From Viridibacillus sp050278625 (GTDB lineage Bacteria > Bacillota > Bacilli > Bacillales_A > Planococcaceae): a stretch of DNA of 64,000 bases. The position numbers were made by a program, and so were the translations under genes. The notes beneath the pieces were generated by a model. The model saw nothing but the letters and a program-made list of their open reading frames with translations. It did not search any database and was not told the DNA's origin. The DNA is taken from NCBI RefSeq assembly GCF_050278625.1, contig NZ_JBNNTI010000001.1:496001-560000 (forward strand). The letters are read 5' to 3'. This document shows positions 18,003 through 26,603 of the stretch, in pieces (the first letter of the stretch is position 1; the number at the start of each line of letters is the position of its first letter).

Positions 18003-21000
18003 TTAATCGTCAAAGTTTTCAGATGCTCGATTCTTTTTCAACATCTTAGACAATAGTTCATAAACAAGTGGAACGATGATTAAAGTTAATACAGTAGAAC
18101 TGATTAAACCACCGATTACTGTTACACCTAGGCCTTTTGATATCAAGCCGCTTCCTTCTGCCCCAATCGCTAAGGGAATTAAAGCCCCTACAGTTGCAAT
18201 TGCAGTCATTAAGATTGGACGAAGACGAGTTGCTCCTGCTTCTAAAATTGCTTCGCGCATTGTCATACCTTCATGTTCCATATGAATTACACGGTCAATT
18301 AATACAATCGCATTTGTTACTACGATACCTATTAACATTAATAGACCAATCATTGAAGATACACTAATTGTTTCGCCAGTTATCCATAATGCTACCAGCG
18401 CACCTATTACAGTAAATGGAAGAGAGAACAGAATTGCTAATGGTGCTAATCCTTCACCAAATGTTACAACTAGAATGAAGTAAACAATCGCAATTGCAGC
18501 TAGAATCGCTAATCCTAGTTGAGTGAATGCTTCAGCCATATCTTCTGCCACACCGCTGCTATTTACTTCGACGTTGTTTGGTAGATCTAGATTATCGATA
18601 TTTTTTTGTACTGCACTTGATGCTTTTGTAATATCTTTTGAAGTAACTGTAGCTGTTACGCTCGCATAGATTTTGCCTTTACTACGATTGATTTGAGATA
18701 AAGTTGTCCCCTCTTTAACATCTACTAGTTCTGAAAGTTTAACTTCCATACCAAGAGGAGATTTGATTTTTTGTTTTAATACATCAGCAAAGTCATCTGG
18801 TGATGCTGTTTCTTTATGAACAGAAACTTCGATTTTCTTACCGTCCTTATTAATCGATGTTAATACTTCTGAGCGCACGTTCGGGTTAATCGCCATTGCA
18901 ATTTGTCCTGTTGTTAAGCCCAATTGTTTTACTTTATCTTGATCGATTACTAATGTGTGTTCATCATATGCTTCAGACAGTGATGCTTTAACGTCTTTTA
19001 AATCATCACGCTTTTTCATCATTTTTTCAATATCTCTTACAACTGGCTTGATTTCTTCCAACGTATTCCCGTAAACCGAATAATTTAATTCGCTACTTGA
19101 GCCTGTAGTTGAGAAATCTTGACTTTTCCAAGTTCCTGTTTGGTCAACAGCAACAACTTCTTCTATTAATTTAGCTTTGATATCACTAAACTGTTTTGTA
19201 TCAGGATTATAGATAATATACATTAATGCTCCATTTGAAGCACCTGGCATCATTGGATTTGCTCCACCAATTGATACTTGAACTGTTTGCACATCTTTTT
19301 TATCCATAATCATTTTCTCTACTTCTTCAACGTCTTTAATAACGCTATCACGTGTTTCACCAGCCTCTGGTGTATACGTTAAGTAGACCATTTTTTGTTC
19401 ATCGTCCGGTAAAAAACTAAATCCAACAAACGGTGCTAAGAATAGACTTGCTACTAAAACTGCAATTGTAGCAATAGATGTAACTAGTTTATGATCAAGT
19501 ACCCAGCTAAGTAATTTTTTATAGCTTTGCGACAGCTTGCCATGTTCTTCCTTTTTCGTTTGTTTTTTACCATATAACTCTTTTTTGAACAATGTATGCG
19601 CTAATACCGGTACGACTGTAATCGCAATGATTAATGATGCACCAAGTGCAAATGTCATCGTTAATGCGAACGGCATGAACAATTCACCTACCATACCGCC
19701 AACTAACCCAAGTGGTAAGAATACCGCTACTGTGACAAGAGTCGAAGATAAAATCGGCTTGAACATTTCAATCGTTGCTTCACGTATTAACGCTCTACCT
19801 TGTAATTTCTCGCCTTCTAAATATATTCGACGATATATATTTTCTACTACTACGATAGAATCATCGATAACTCGACCGATTGCTACAGTCATCGCACCAA
19901 GTGTCATCATATTCAAAGTAATATCGAATTGTTTCAAAATCAATACAGCAATTAATAAAGATAGTGGGATCGATACGATTGAAATAATTGTAGAGCGAAT
20001 GTTACGTAAGAACAGCATAATAATAATTACTGCGAAAATAGCACCGAATAATGCTTTGTTTAACATTGTTGATACTGACTTCTCGATTGGTTTACCTTGG
20101 TCCATAGTTATATCAATTTGCATGCCTTTATTATCTTTTTCAAATTGTTTCGAAGCTTCTTTAACATCGTTTACGACGTCAACTGTGTTTGCTTCTTGTG
20201 ATTTCACAACTTGTACAGCAATTGCTGATTGACCATTTGTACGAGAAACAGATTCTACGTCGCCAATCATTTCGATTTTAGCAAGCTTACCTAATTTCAC
20301 AAATGGCTCAGCAGGTTGTTGCTGTCCTAATGTTGCTGCTCCTGCTTGTGGTCGCACAGGAATGTCTAGATTTTTTAAATCTTTTAACGTTGTTAATTTA
20401 CCATCTACAACCACTGATTGTTCTGCATCCTTGAATTGAAACATACCTAGTGGAACTGTGATATCCATCGCTTGAATGTATTGCTTAACCGTAGCTTCAT
20501 CTAGGCCGTATTGCGCTAATTTTTTTTGATCGTAAGTTAATTGAACTTTTTCAACTTGTTGACCTGTTACTGCTACTGAAGAGACACCATCGATTGCTTC
20601 CATTTTCGGAACAAAGTAATCTTCTACCGTTTTTGTTAGCTCTTCGATTGTTTTATTTTTGTCTGAAACACTTAAAGCTACAACCGGAAATGCATTAATA
20701 TTTACACGGTCAATAGTTGGTGTTTGTGCTGTATCAGGAAGGTCGATTTTTGCGATTGCTTCCTTTACATTATCAGCTGCTTCTTTCATATCAGCACCAT
20801 ATTCAAATTCTATTTGAATACTTGATGCATTTTGATATGAATTGGAGGACACAGATTTTACTGATTTTAAATTGTTAACCGCTTTCTCAAATGGTATAGA
20901 AATATCATCTGTTACTTGCTCTGGTGTTGCACCAGGATAGACTGTCGTAACTGTGACAATCGGAATTGAAATATCAGGGATTGTCTCAAGCTTCATTTTC

Positions 21001-21092
21001 AAGCCTGCATAAACACCCGCTACTGCTAGGATAATAGTAACTAACCATACCGCCAGCTTGTTTTTAAGCATAAATTTAATTGTAGAATGCAT
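18003..21092 (-). CDS. swrC: RND-family efflux pump (SwrC/YerP-like)
   Basis: Proton-driven resistance-nodulation-division transporter of the AcrB/HAE1 type, 1029 residues. Topology is standard: an N-terminal helix, a large extracytoplasmic loop, helices 2-6, a second loop, and helices 7-12. The RND signature in helix 4 is present (GRVIDDSIVVVENIY, with the conserved Asp pair region) and the second half has VVTNAIVLIDR. As usual for Gram-positive members there is no outer-membrane partner. B. subtilis SwrC (YerP) exports surfactin and is next to the TetR gene yerO; the same divergent arrangement here supports the name, but the substrate is unknown. GGCGGTG-like ribosome site; TTG/ATG choice is settled by the ATG at 21092. 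Confidence 0.9.
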   Translation of the reverse strand: MHSTIKFMLKNKLAVWLVTIILAVAGVYAGLKMKLETIPDISIPIVTVTTVYPGATPEQVTDDISIPFEKAVNNLKSVKSVSSNSYQNASSIQIEFEYGADMKEAADNVKEAIAKIDLPDTAQTPTIDRVNINAFPVVALSVSDKNKTIEELTKTVEDYFVPKMEAIDGVSSVAVTGQQVEKVQLTYDQKKLAQYGLDEATVKQYIQAMDITVPLGMFQFKDAEQSVVVDGKLTTLKDLKNLDIPVRPQAGAATLGQQQPAEPFVKLGKLAKIEMIGDVESVSRTNGQSAIAVQVVKSQEANTVDVVNDVKEASKQFEKDNKGMQIDITMDQGKPIEKSVSTMLNKALFGAIFAVIIIMLFLRNIRSTIISIVSIPLSLLIAVLILKQFDITLNMMTLGAMTVAIGRVIDDSIVVVENIYRRIYLEGEKLQGRALIREATIEMFKPILSSTLVTVAVFLPLGLVGGMVGELFMPFALTMTFALGASLIIAITVVPVLAHTLFKKELYGKKQTKKEEHGKLSQSYKKLLSWVLDHKLVTSIATIAVLVASLFLAPFVGFSFLPDDEQKMVYLTYTPEAGETRDSVIKDVEEVEKMIMDKKDVQTVQVSIGGANPMMPGASNGALMYIIYNPDTKQFSDIKAKLIEEVVAVDQTGTWKSQDFSTTGSSSELNYSVYGNTLEEIKPVVRDIEKMMKKRDDLKDVKASLSEAYDEHTLVIDQDKVKQLGLTTGQIAMAINPNVRSEVLTSINKDGKKIEVSVHKETASPDDFADVLKQKIKSPLGMEVKLSELVDVKEGTTLSQINRSKGKIYASVTATVTSKDITKASSAVQKNIDNLDLPNNVEVNSSGVAEDMAEAFTQLGLAILAAIAIVYFILVVTFGEGLAPLAILFSLPFTVIGALVALWITGETISVSSMIGLLMLIGIVVTNAIVLIDRVIHMEHEGMTMREAILEAGATRLRPILMTAIATVGALIPLAIGAEGSGLISKGLGVTVIGGLISSTVLTLIIVPLVYELLSKMLKKNRASENFDD

Positions 21093-21106
21093 CTTGCACC
21101 GCCTTT

Positions 21107-21135
21107 TTGACTATTTGGTCACTATTCTATATAAT
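21107..21135 (+). promoter_or_regulatory. Promoter of the TetR gene
   Basis: TTGACT (21107-21112), 17 bp, TATAAT (21130-21135): near-perfect sigma-A promoter pointing to the TetR gene. Its -35 overlaps an operator-like TGAC-N6-GTCA copy. Confidence 0.82.
21108..21121. promoter_or_regulatory. Operator-like TGAC-N6-GTCA, copy 1
   Basis: TGACTATTTGGTCA matches copy 2 (21138) at 11 of 14 positions. It covers the -35 of the TetR promoter and lies just past the predicted swrC transcription start, well placed for repression of both genes. Confidence 0.65.
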
Positions 21136-21159
21136 AATGACTGATTAGTCAGTTGTCAA
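21131..21159 (-). promoter_or_regulatory. Promoter of the RND pump gene
   Basis: On the minus strand TTGACA (plus 21154-21159), 17 bp, TATTAT (plus 21131-21136). The spacer contains operator copy 2. Confidence 0.78.
21138..21151. promoter_or_regulatory. Operator-like TGAC-N6-GTCA, copy 2
   Basis: TGACTGATTAGTCA lies inside the spacer of the pump promoter, 30 bp (about three helical turns) from copy 1. TetR-family repressors of bacilli often bind similar TGACT-rich palindromes. The divergent TetR protein is the obvious candidate binder (inference). Confidence 0.7.
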
Positions 21160-21185
21160 TTTTTAATGATAGGGAGTGAATTATT

Positions 21186-22028
21186 ATATCTAAGCAACAA
21201 TTAATTATCGAAAAAGCTGTAGAATTATTCGCACAAGACGGCATAGCTTCAACCTCTATTCAAGATATAACAGATGCATGCGGTATTTCAAAAGGCGCAT
21301 TTTACTTATCTTTTAAATCGAAAGATGATTTATTCATAGCTATATTCGAACATTTTTTGAGAGAAATGATTGGTCAATATAATGATTTATTAGAAAGTGA
21401 CATATTTCCAAAAGAAAAGCTCGAAAACTATTTTCTATTACATTTTCAGTTATTTGAAGAAAAGTTGCCATTAATATCAATGTTTATGAAAGAGCAAATG
21501 AATCCAATTAATGAACAAATACTTCAAAAGTTCAATTATTATAATGATCTTGCAGATAAAACGACCCTTGCATTATTAAATGAAGTCTACGGAAAGCGCA
21601 TTGAGCCTTTTCAATATGACATTCTCATTTTTTTAAAGGGGGTTATGAAAGGCTATTCAGAATTCATCATTTTTCATAGACAGCCCTACGATTTTATTCA
21701 TTTAAGTTCTACACTTATTGAAAAATTAGATATTCTAGTCGAACATACTAAAAAAACTTTTGTTACTGAACAATTATGGCAATGCAAACCTCGTATTCAA
21801 GCATATTCTGTTACTGCATCTGAAGTGCAAGAGGAAGTAACTCGTTGGAAGGAAACTTATAAAGAACATCCTATTATTGAGGACACTTTAACTTTAATAC
21901 AGGATGAATTTGAGCTTACTAATCCTCGCCTTGCTTTGTTAAAAGGGATGATGTCAAATATTAAACAAGAAAATAATTTACAATGGCTTGCTTTATTAAT
22001 AAAACAATATACAACACAACTTTCATAG
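21186..22028 (+). CDS. TetR/AcrR family regulator with a non-canonical start codon
   Basis: Likely repressor of the divergent RND pump (counterpart of B. subtilis YerO). The helix-turn-helix is intact in this frame: SIQDITDACGISKGAFYLSF at about residues 26-45, followed by SKDDLF, then a roughly 220-residue ligand-binding half. No ATG, GTG or TTG exists between the upstream in-frame TGA (21177) and a TTG at 21357, which would remove the whole DNA-binding domain. The ribosome site GGGAGTGA (21172-21179) is correctly placed for ATT at 21183 or ATA at 21186. I use ATA (giving MSKQQLIIEK), which fits family N-termini; length 280. It could be a rare AUU/AUA start, a recent start-codon mutation or a base error. 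Confidence 0.75.
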   Translation: MSKQQLIIEKAVELFAQDGIASTSIQDITDACGISKGAFYLSFKSKDDLFIAIFEHFLREMIGQYNDLLESDIFPKEKLENYFLLHFQLFEEKLPLISMFMKEQMNPINEQILQKFNYYNDLADKTTLALLNEVYGKRIEPFQYDILIFLKGVMKGYSEFIIFHRQPYDFIHLSSTLIEKLDILVEHTKKTFVTEQLWQCKPRIQAYSVTASEVQEEVTRWKETYKEHPIIEDTLTLIQDEFELTNPRLALLKGMMSNIKQENNLQWLALLIKQYTTQLS

Positions 22029-22033
22029 CATAC

Positions 22034-22071
22034 AAAAGAGATAGTCGCAACGATGCACAACTATCTCTTTT
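22034..22071 (+). terminator. Terminator downstream of the TetR gene
   Basis: AAAAGAGATAGT and its exact complement flank a 14-nt loop and the stem ends in a T-run. Confidence 0.9.
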
Positions 22072-22279
22072 TATTCATATGTCATAATCGAAATTAACAC
22101 CTTTACCTAATACTATACTCGGCATTAAAGGGATATGACTAGTCGGTCAATATTAAACTATCATTTTCACTCTCCGATTTACTAGACGAACTTCCAAAAC
22201 TTATGTAACAATTGATCTTAACTAATCTGAAATGTAACGACCAAAAATGCATATGAACAACTGTAGTGAATTTATAAAT
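22072..22279. other. Gene-free stretch between the TetR gene and qoxD
   Basis: Together with the flanking terminators, about 300 bp lacks a gene. No open frame of note is seen. It contains one orphan operator-like site (22136-22149). It may be the remnant of a lost gene or promoter. Confidence 0.5.
22136..22149. promoter_or_regulatory. Operator-like site, orphan copy 3
   Basis: Read on the minus strand it is TGACCGACTAGTCA, identical to copy 2 at 12 of 14 positions. It lies in a region where no gene starts. A TTGACC overlapping it could be a -35, but the -10 (TAATGC) is poor. Confidence 0.5.
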
Positions 22280-22318
22280 AAAAAGAAGTCCAAAGTAATT
22301 TACTTTGAACTGCTTTTT
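22280..22318 (-). terminator. Terminator downstream of qoxD
   Basis: On the minus strand AGTTCAAAGT pairs with ACTTTGGACT (one G-U pair), inside outer A/T runs, soon after the qoxD stop. Confidence 0.85.
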
Positions 22319-22330
22319 CCATTATATATC

Positions 22331-22615
22331 TTAATATCCCCAGACCATCGCTAACAATGAACCAAAGATAGTAATAAGACCAACCACTACAGCGTAAATG
22401 ACACTTGTGTAAAGAGATTTTTTATCCTCTGTTTCTCCGATATGCATGAATAGCACGAGTTGTACAACAGCTTGCGCTAGAGCTGTCGCACCTAAAATAG
22501 TCATTGCTACTCCTTTTGGTATACCATCAATAAGAACTGTTAGTGCAGCTAATGTTAATATCAGTGACCCTATAAACCCAATAACATGTTCTTTTGGAAA
22601 TAATTCTTTCATCAT
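22331..22615 (-). CDS. qoxD: Cytochrome aa3 quinol oxidase subunit IV
   Basis: Small three-helix subunit of the aa3-type menaquinol oxidase, thought to support assembly of the CuB site. It is 94 residues from the ATG at 22615 (start MMKELFPKEHVIGFIGSLIL). The family pattern KEHVIGF, VVQLVLFMHIGE and the final helix are present. I place the start at the first of two ATGs because AAGGAGTG sits just upstream and the ATG overlaps the qoxC stop (ATGA). A longer in-frame reading adds 15 residues inside qoxC and is unlikely. Confidence 0.92.
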   Translation of the reverse strand: MMKELFPKEHVIGFIGSLILTLAALTVLIDGIPKGVAMTILGATALAQAVVQLVLFMHIGETEDKKSLYTSVIYAVVVGLITIFGSLLAMVWGY

Positions 22616-23214
22616 CCCAACACTCCTTTCAGATAAACGAAGCTGAAGATGAAGATCCATACGACATCTAAGAAATGCCAGTATAACGAGAAGATAAATG
22701 CTTTGTTTGCAGTTTGCGTATTTAATCCACGTTTAACTACTTGTACGATGATCGCAATCCCCCACAGTAAACCAAACATTACGTGAGCACCATGCGTACC
22801 AAGTAGAGTCATTAATGATGATAAGAAGGCACTTTTTGTAATTGTTGCACCTTCATGAACATATGTTACGAATTCCATTACCTCAACAGCCAAGAAACCT
22901 GCTCCAAGTAATAATGTCAAGATATAGAACACTATCATTGCTTTTGTGCGGCCAATTCTCATGGCATGAACACCGAGTCCAATTAAGAAACTACTTGTTA
23001 ATAATAAGAAAGTTTCTATTAATACTGGTGACATTTCAAAGATTTCTGAACCAGCAGGACCTGAACCTGTACGATTCTGCAATATGAAATATACAGTAAA
23101 TAAAGTTGCAAATAGGATAATCTCAGCACCTAGAAAAATCCAGAAACCAAAAACCTTTAATCGATTTTCCTCAGTACGATATTCTAATGGAAGTGATGTA
23201 TTTTCTTTCGACAT
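22612..23214 (-). CDS. qoxC: Cytochrome aa3 quinol oxidase subunit III
   Basis: Five-helix subunit III of the heme-copper quinol oxidase (200 residues, family length). It begins SLPLEYRTEENRLKVFGFWIFLGAEI, characteristic of QoxC, and has the conserved FSLYWHFLDVVWIFIF C-terminal helix. It does not bind metal itself; it stabilises subunit I. Start and stop overlap the neighbouring qox genes (1 bp with qoxB, 4 bp with qoxD), so the set is translated as a coupled unit. Confidence 0.96.
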   Translation of the reverse strand: MSKENTSLPLEYRTEENRLKVFGFWIFLGAEIILFATLFTVYFILQNRTGSGPAGSEIFEMSPVLIETFLLLTSSFLIGLGVHAMRIGRTKAMIVFYILTLLLGAGFLAVEVMEFVTYVHEGATITKSAFLSSLMTLLGTHGAHVMFGLLWGIAIIVQVVKRGLNTQTANKAFIFSLYWHFLDVVWIFIFSFVYLKGVLG

Positions 23215-25157
23215 TATTTGTCACCTCTCAATTGACGTTCAGTTGCTTCAATTTCAGCCACTTCGATATAGTGACCGTGATCTTTTTCAAATGAACGGAA
23301 TGCCATAAATCCAAGTGTAGCTATACCAAAGGCGATAACAGCTGCCCAAACACTAAATACAAAGAAGAATGAGAATAGGAATAGTACACCGGCCATCCAC
23401 ATTGGAGCACCACTATTATTAGGCATATGAATACGTTCATATTTACCTGCCGTAATATCTCGCCCTTCTTTTTTCGCATACCAGAATTCATCTAATTGAT
23501 CCACTTGGGGTACAATCGCAAAATTATATTCAGGGACTGGACTATGTGTTGCCCATTCAAGTGAACGCGCATCCCAAGGGTCGCCGTTTTCGTCGCGTGG
23601 GCTGTGACGGAAACTATAGTAAATGTTATAACAAATGAATGCAAATCCGACAGCCATACCTAGAGCTCCTAAGAAGGAAATCATATTTAATGGACCATAG
23701 CCAGTACTTGCAGAATAAGTGAACATACGACGAGCGTAGCCGTCTAAACCAAGAATGAATAACGGGAAGAAAGCAACGTTGAAGCCAATTGCAATGAACC
23801 AGAAACCTAATTTCCCTAATTTTTCGTTTAAGCGGAAACCAAAGATTTTTGGCCACCAGAAATGGTAACCTGCTAACACACCGAACACAGTACCCGGAAT
23901 TAGTACATAGTGGAAGTGGGCAACTAAAAACATTGTGTTGTGATATTGATAGTCAGCACTAGCCATCGCTAGCATTACTCCTGTTACCCCACCGATTGTG
24001 AAGATTGGAATAAATGCAAGTGCATAAAGCATCGGGGTTGTAAATTGTATCTTACCATGCCTCATTGTAAGCAACCAGTTAAAGATTTTAACCCCCGTCG
24101 GTACAGAAATCAGCATTGTTGTAATAGAGAAGATACTGTTTACCATAACGCCGTGACCCATTGTATAGAAATGGTGAACCCAAACCATAAATGAAAGTAA
24201 AGAAATCAAGACCATGCTCATGACCATTGATTTGTAACCGAATAGGTTTTTACGTGAGAATGCAGAGATAACCTCACTGAAAATACCAAACGCCGGTAGA
24301 ATAACGATATATACTTCCGGATGACCCCAAACCCAGAATAGGTTGGCCCATAGCATATCCATACCGCCATCAGACATAGCGAAGAATTTAGTACCGAATT
24401 GACGATCTAATGTCATAAGTGCAAGTGCCACTGTTAAAACAGGGAAAGCAAATGTAATAATGACGTTTGTAATTAATGCTGACCAAGTGAACATAGGCAT
24501 TTTCATTAATTTCATACCTGGTGCACGCATTTTCATAATAGTAGTAATGAAGTTAATACCAGTCATTAACGTACCTAAACCTGATAATTGTAATGACCAA
24601 GCATAATAGTTATTCCCAACACTTGGGCTGAATTCAATACTAGCTAGTGGGAAATATGCTGACCAACCAGAATCTGGTGATCCACCGATGATAAAGGAAA
24701 TATTTAATAATCCTGCACCTGCAGCAAATAGCCAAAAGCTAAGTGCATTTAATCGAGGAAACGCTACGTCACGCGCACCAATTTGTAATGGTACTACTAC
24801 GTTCATTAACCCGATAATAAACGGCATTGCCATGAAAATAATCATGATTAAACCGTGAGTTGTGAAGATTTCATTATAGTGCTGAGCATTTAGCAAACCA
24901 TTTTCAGGAATAGCAGTTTGCGCTCTCATTAATAAGGCGTCAATACCACCTCTGAACAGCATGACTAATGCAACAACAATGTACATAACACCGATTTTTT
25001 TATGGTCAACTGTAGTAAGCCAGTTTTTATAGAAATAGCCCCATTTTTTGAAGTAAGTCAGACCAGCAACAATCGCAATGGCACCTACTACAATACTAAT
25101 GGCCGCGCCCATGATCATTGGCTCTTTCATCGGTTCAAATAATTCTTTCATGCTCAT
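23214..25157 (-). CDS. qoxB: Cytochrome aa3 quinol oxidase subunit I
   Basis: Catalytic heme-copper subunit that oxidises menaquinol and reduces O2. It has fourteen or more helices and 647 residues. Heme and CuB ligand regions are intact: TTHGLIMIIFMAMPF (low-spin heme His), WVWGHPEVYIV (CuB His and Tyr), HHFYTMG and FLVAHFHYVL (both heme His). The start is the ATG at 25157 (MSMKELFEPMKEP) preceded by GAAAGGAGT; a six-codon longer frame lacks a site. The quinol-oxidase assignment comes from the operon, since QoxA lacks CuA ligands. Confidence 0.96.
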   Translation of the reverse strand: MSMKELFEPMKEPMIMGAAISIVVGAIAIVAGLTYFKKWGYFYKNWLTTVDHKKIGVMYIVVALVMLFRGGIDALLMRAQTAIPENGLLNAQHYNEIFTTHGLIMIIFMAMPFIIGLMNVVVPLQIGARDVAFPRLNALSFWLFAAGAGLLNISFIIGGSPDSGWSAYFPLASIEFSPSVGNNYYAWSLQLSGLGTLMTGINFITTIMKMRAPGMKLMKMPMFTWSALITNVIITFAFPVLTVALALMTLDRQFGTKFFAMSDGGMDMLWANLFWVWGHPEVYIVILPAFGIFSEVISAFSRKNLFGYKSMVMSMVLISLLSFMVWVHHFYTMGHGVMVNSIFSITTMLISVPTGVKIFNWLLTMRHGKIQFTTPMLYALAFIPIFTIGGVTGVMLAMASADYQYHNTMFLVAHFHYVLIPGTVFGVLAGYHFWWPKIFGFRLNEKLGKLGFWFIAIGFNVAFFPLFILGLDGYARRMFTYSASTGYGPLNMISFLGALGMAVGFAFICYNIYYSFRHSPRDENGDPWDARSLEWATHSPVPEYNFAIVPQVDQLDEFWYAKKEGRDITAGKYERIHMPNNSGAPMWMAGVLFLFSFFFVFSVWAAVIAFGIATLGFMAFRSFEKDHGHYIEVAEIEATERQLRGDK

Positions 25158-25192
25158 TTTTGTGACTCCTTTCATACATCTAATCTAGCAAC

Positions 25193-26110
25193 CTAGTGAT
25201 TAGAATGCTTCATTTCTTCATCTGACATATCCATACCATCCATATCTCCAGCATCATCAGACATATCTGACGAATTTCCATGATCCATTTCTGGAGCAGG
25301 ACTAAATGTTAAATGTGTAGAAGAGAAACTTTTACGGCCTACGATGTCCGTATCTAGTAATTCATTGAATGTTTTTTCTGTTAACGCTGGCTCATTCGCT
25401 TTCACGTCAGATACCCATTCGTCAAAGTCCTTTTGAGACATTGATTGTGCTTCAAATTCCATCTGAGCAAATCCCTGACCGTTAAAGTTTGAGTTTCTAC
25501 CCATAAATGAACCTTCGACATCTGCTGCCATATGGATTTTCGTTACCATATCGCTCATCGCATATTTTTGTCCTGCTAATTGAGGTATCCAAAAACTTGT
25601 GATTGGACCAAATGAATATAGCCTAAATTCAATTGGGCGATCCGTTGGAATGTTAACATAGTTTACTGTCTCAACGCCTTCTTCTGGATAGCTAAAATGC
25701 CATTTCCAGTTAGAAGAAGATGCATATATAACGATTGGTTCTTTATTGTCATAACCTGTTTGTTTACTTTCAACTTTTGATGTAGTACTAACCGTAACAA
25801 TTGATAGTGCAGTTACGATAAGAATTGGGATAACTGTCCAAATAATTTCGAGTTTTGTACTACCCTCTTCATGCGGTGGTTCATAATCACTCGGTGATTT
25901 AGATGCGCGATATTTTATAAGCATATTCGCTAATAATACATAAACAACTAACAATATAAACGCCATCACGATAATGGATAAAACAATTGTATTTGATAAA
26001 GTCTTCGCATTTGGACCTTTTGCATCAAAAATCATTAATGGTTCACAACCAGATAGGAATAAAGCCATGATTGACATTAACGTTGGCAAGATTAGCATTT
26101 TTTTATTCAT
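25193..26110 (-). CDS. qoxA: Cytochrome aa3 quinol oxidase subunit II, lipoprotein with acidic His/Met tail
   Basis: Subunit II of the menaquinol oxidase, 305 residues. The signal ends in LSGC (Cys22), so it is a lipoprotein; two membrane helices follow (about 40-65 and 90-110). The cupredoxin domain keeps the fold (SSNWKWHFSYPEEGVETVNY, ITSFWIPQLAGQKYAM) but lacks the Cys-x3-Cys CuA motif, as expected for quinol oxidases. The last 30 residues are rich in Met, Asp, His and Ser (MDHGNSSDMSDD, DMDGMDMSDEEMKHSNH), a pattern that resembles extracytoplasmic copper-binding tails. First gene of qoxABCD. GAAGGGAG ribosome site. Confidence 0.95.
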   Translation of the reverse strand: MNKKMLILPTLMSIMALFLSGCEPLMIFDAKGPNAKTLSNTIVLSIIVMAFILLVVYVLLANMLIKYRASKSPSDYEPPHEEGSTKLEIIWTVIPILIVTALSIVTVSTTSKVESKQTGYDNKEPIVIYASSSNWKWHFSYPEEGVETVNYVNIPTDRPIEFRLYSFGPITSFWIPQLAGQKYAMSDMVTKIHMAADVEGSFMGRNSNFNGQGFAQMEFEAQSMSQKDFDEWVSDVKANEPALTEKTFNELLDTDIVGRKSFSSTHLTFSPAPEMDHGNSSDMSDDAGDMDGMDMSDEEMKHSNH

Positions 26111-26537
26111 ATTGTACTCCCTTCAAAAAAACCACTTACTTGATATGTGTTTTAGAATATTAAATAGACTTGAAAAAATCGTCCTCCTAAAAAATTCATA
26201 GTATTCCAAAACAAAAAACTCATTTTGAATTCGCTAGATTATTGAGGATTACTCCTTTTGTTTGGCAACGATGAGACAATTCATTGTAGTCTCGATGTTT
26301 TAATAGCCTACATAATTGAGATAAAGTATTAAATACATTCTCACGTTACCAATAGGAGAAATTAGGCACCCAGGTTTTCGCGCCTAATACTCTTCAGAGG
26401 AACATTCAATTTTCTCGCTCGATTCAAATGAAATTATAAACCTTAATACTTAATAAAAAAATTAAAAGCTCTCCATAAACATAAGAATTTCTCATCATTA
26501 TGAACGTTCTATGTATGTTTTTTGTACAAAATGTGTA

Positions 26538-26570
26538 CTAGTAATAATTATATTGATCCATTTTATTCAT
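26538..26570 (-). CDS. Possible leader peptide frame upstream of qoxA
   Basis: ATG at 26570 opens MNKMDQYNYY and a TAG at 26538-26540. AAGGAAGAG lies 12 nt upstream and the predicted transcript start is about 27 nt upstream of the ATG. Ten codons are easily found by chance, so this is a weak call. Confidence 0.25.
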   Translation of the reverse strand: MNKMDQYNYY

Positions 26571-26603
26571 ATTTAACAACTCTTCCTTAATAAGGGTTAT
26601 TAC

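Noticed and set aside
21357..22028. TTG at 21357 as the start of the TetR gene
   Set aside because: It would remove the complete helix-turn-helix, lacks a ribosome site, and ignores the well-placed GGGAGTGA and promoter upstream.
22072..22279. Hidden gene between the TetR gene and qoxD
   Set aside because: All frames are short and no ribosome site with a following frame is seen; only the orphan operator-like site stands out.
26350..26385. Known riboswitch in the qox leader
   Set aside because: The ATTAGGC hairpin was compared by eye with preQ1, SAM and c-di-GMP classes; no consensus core is present.
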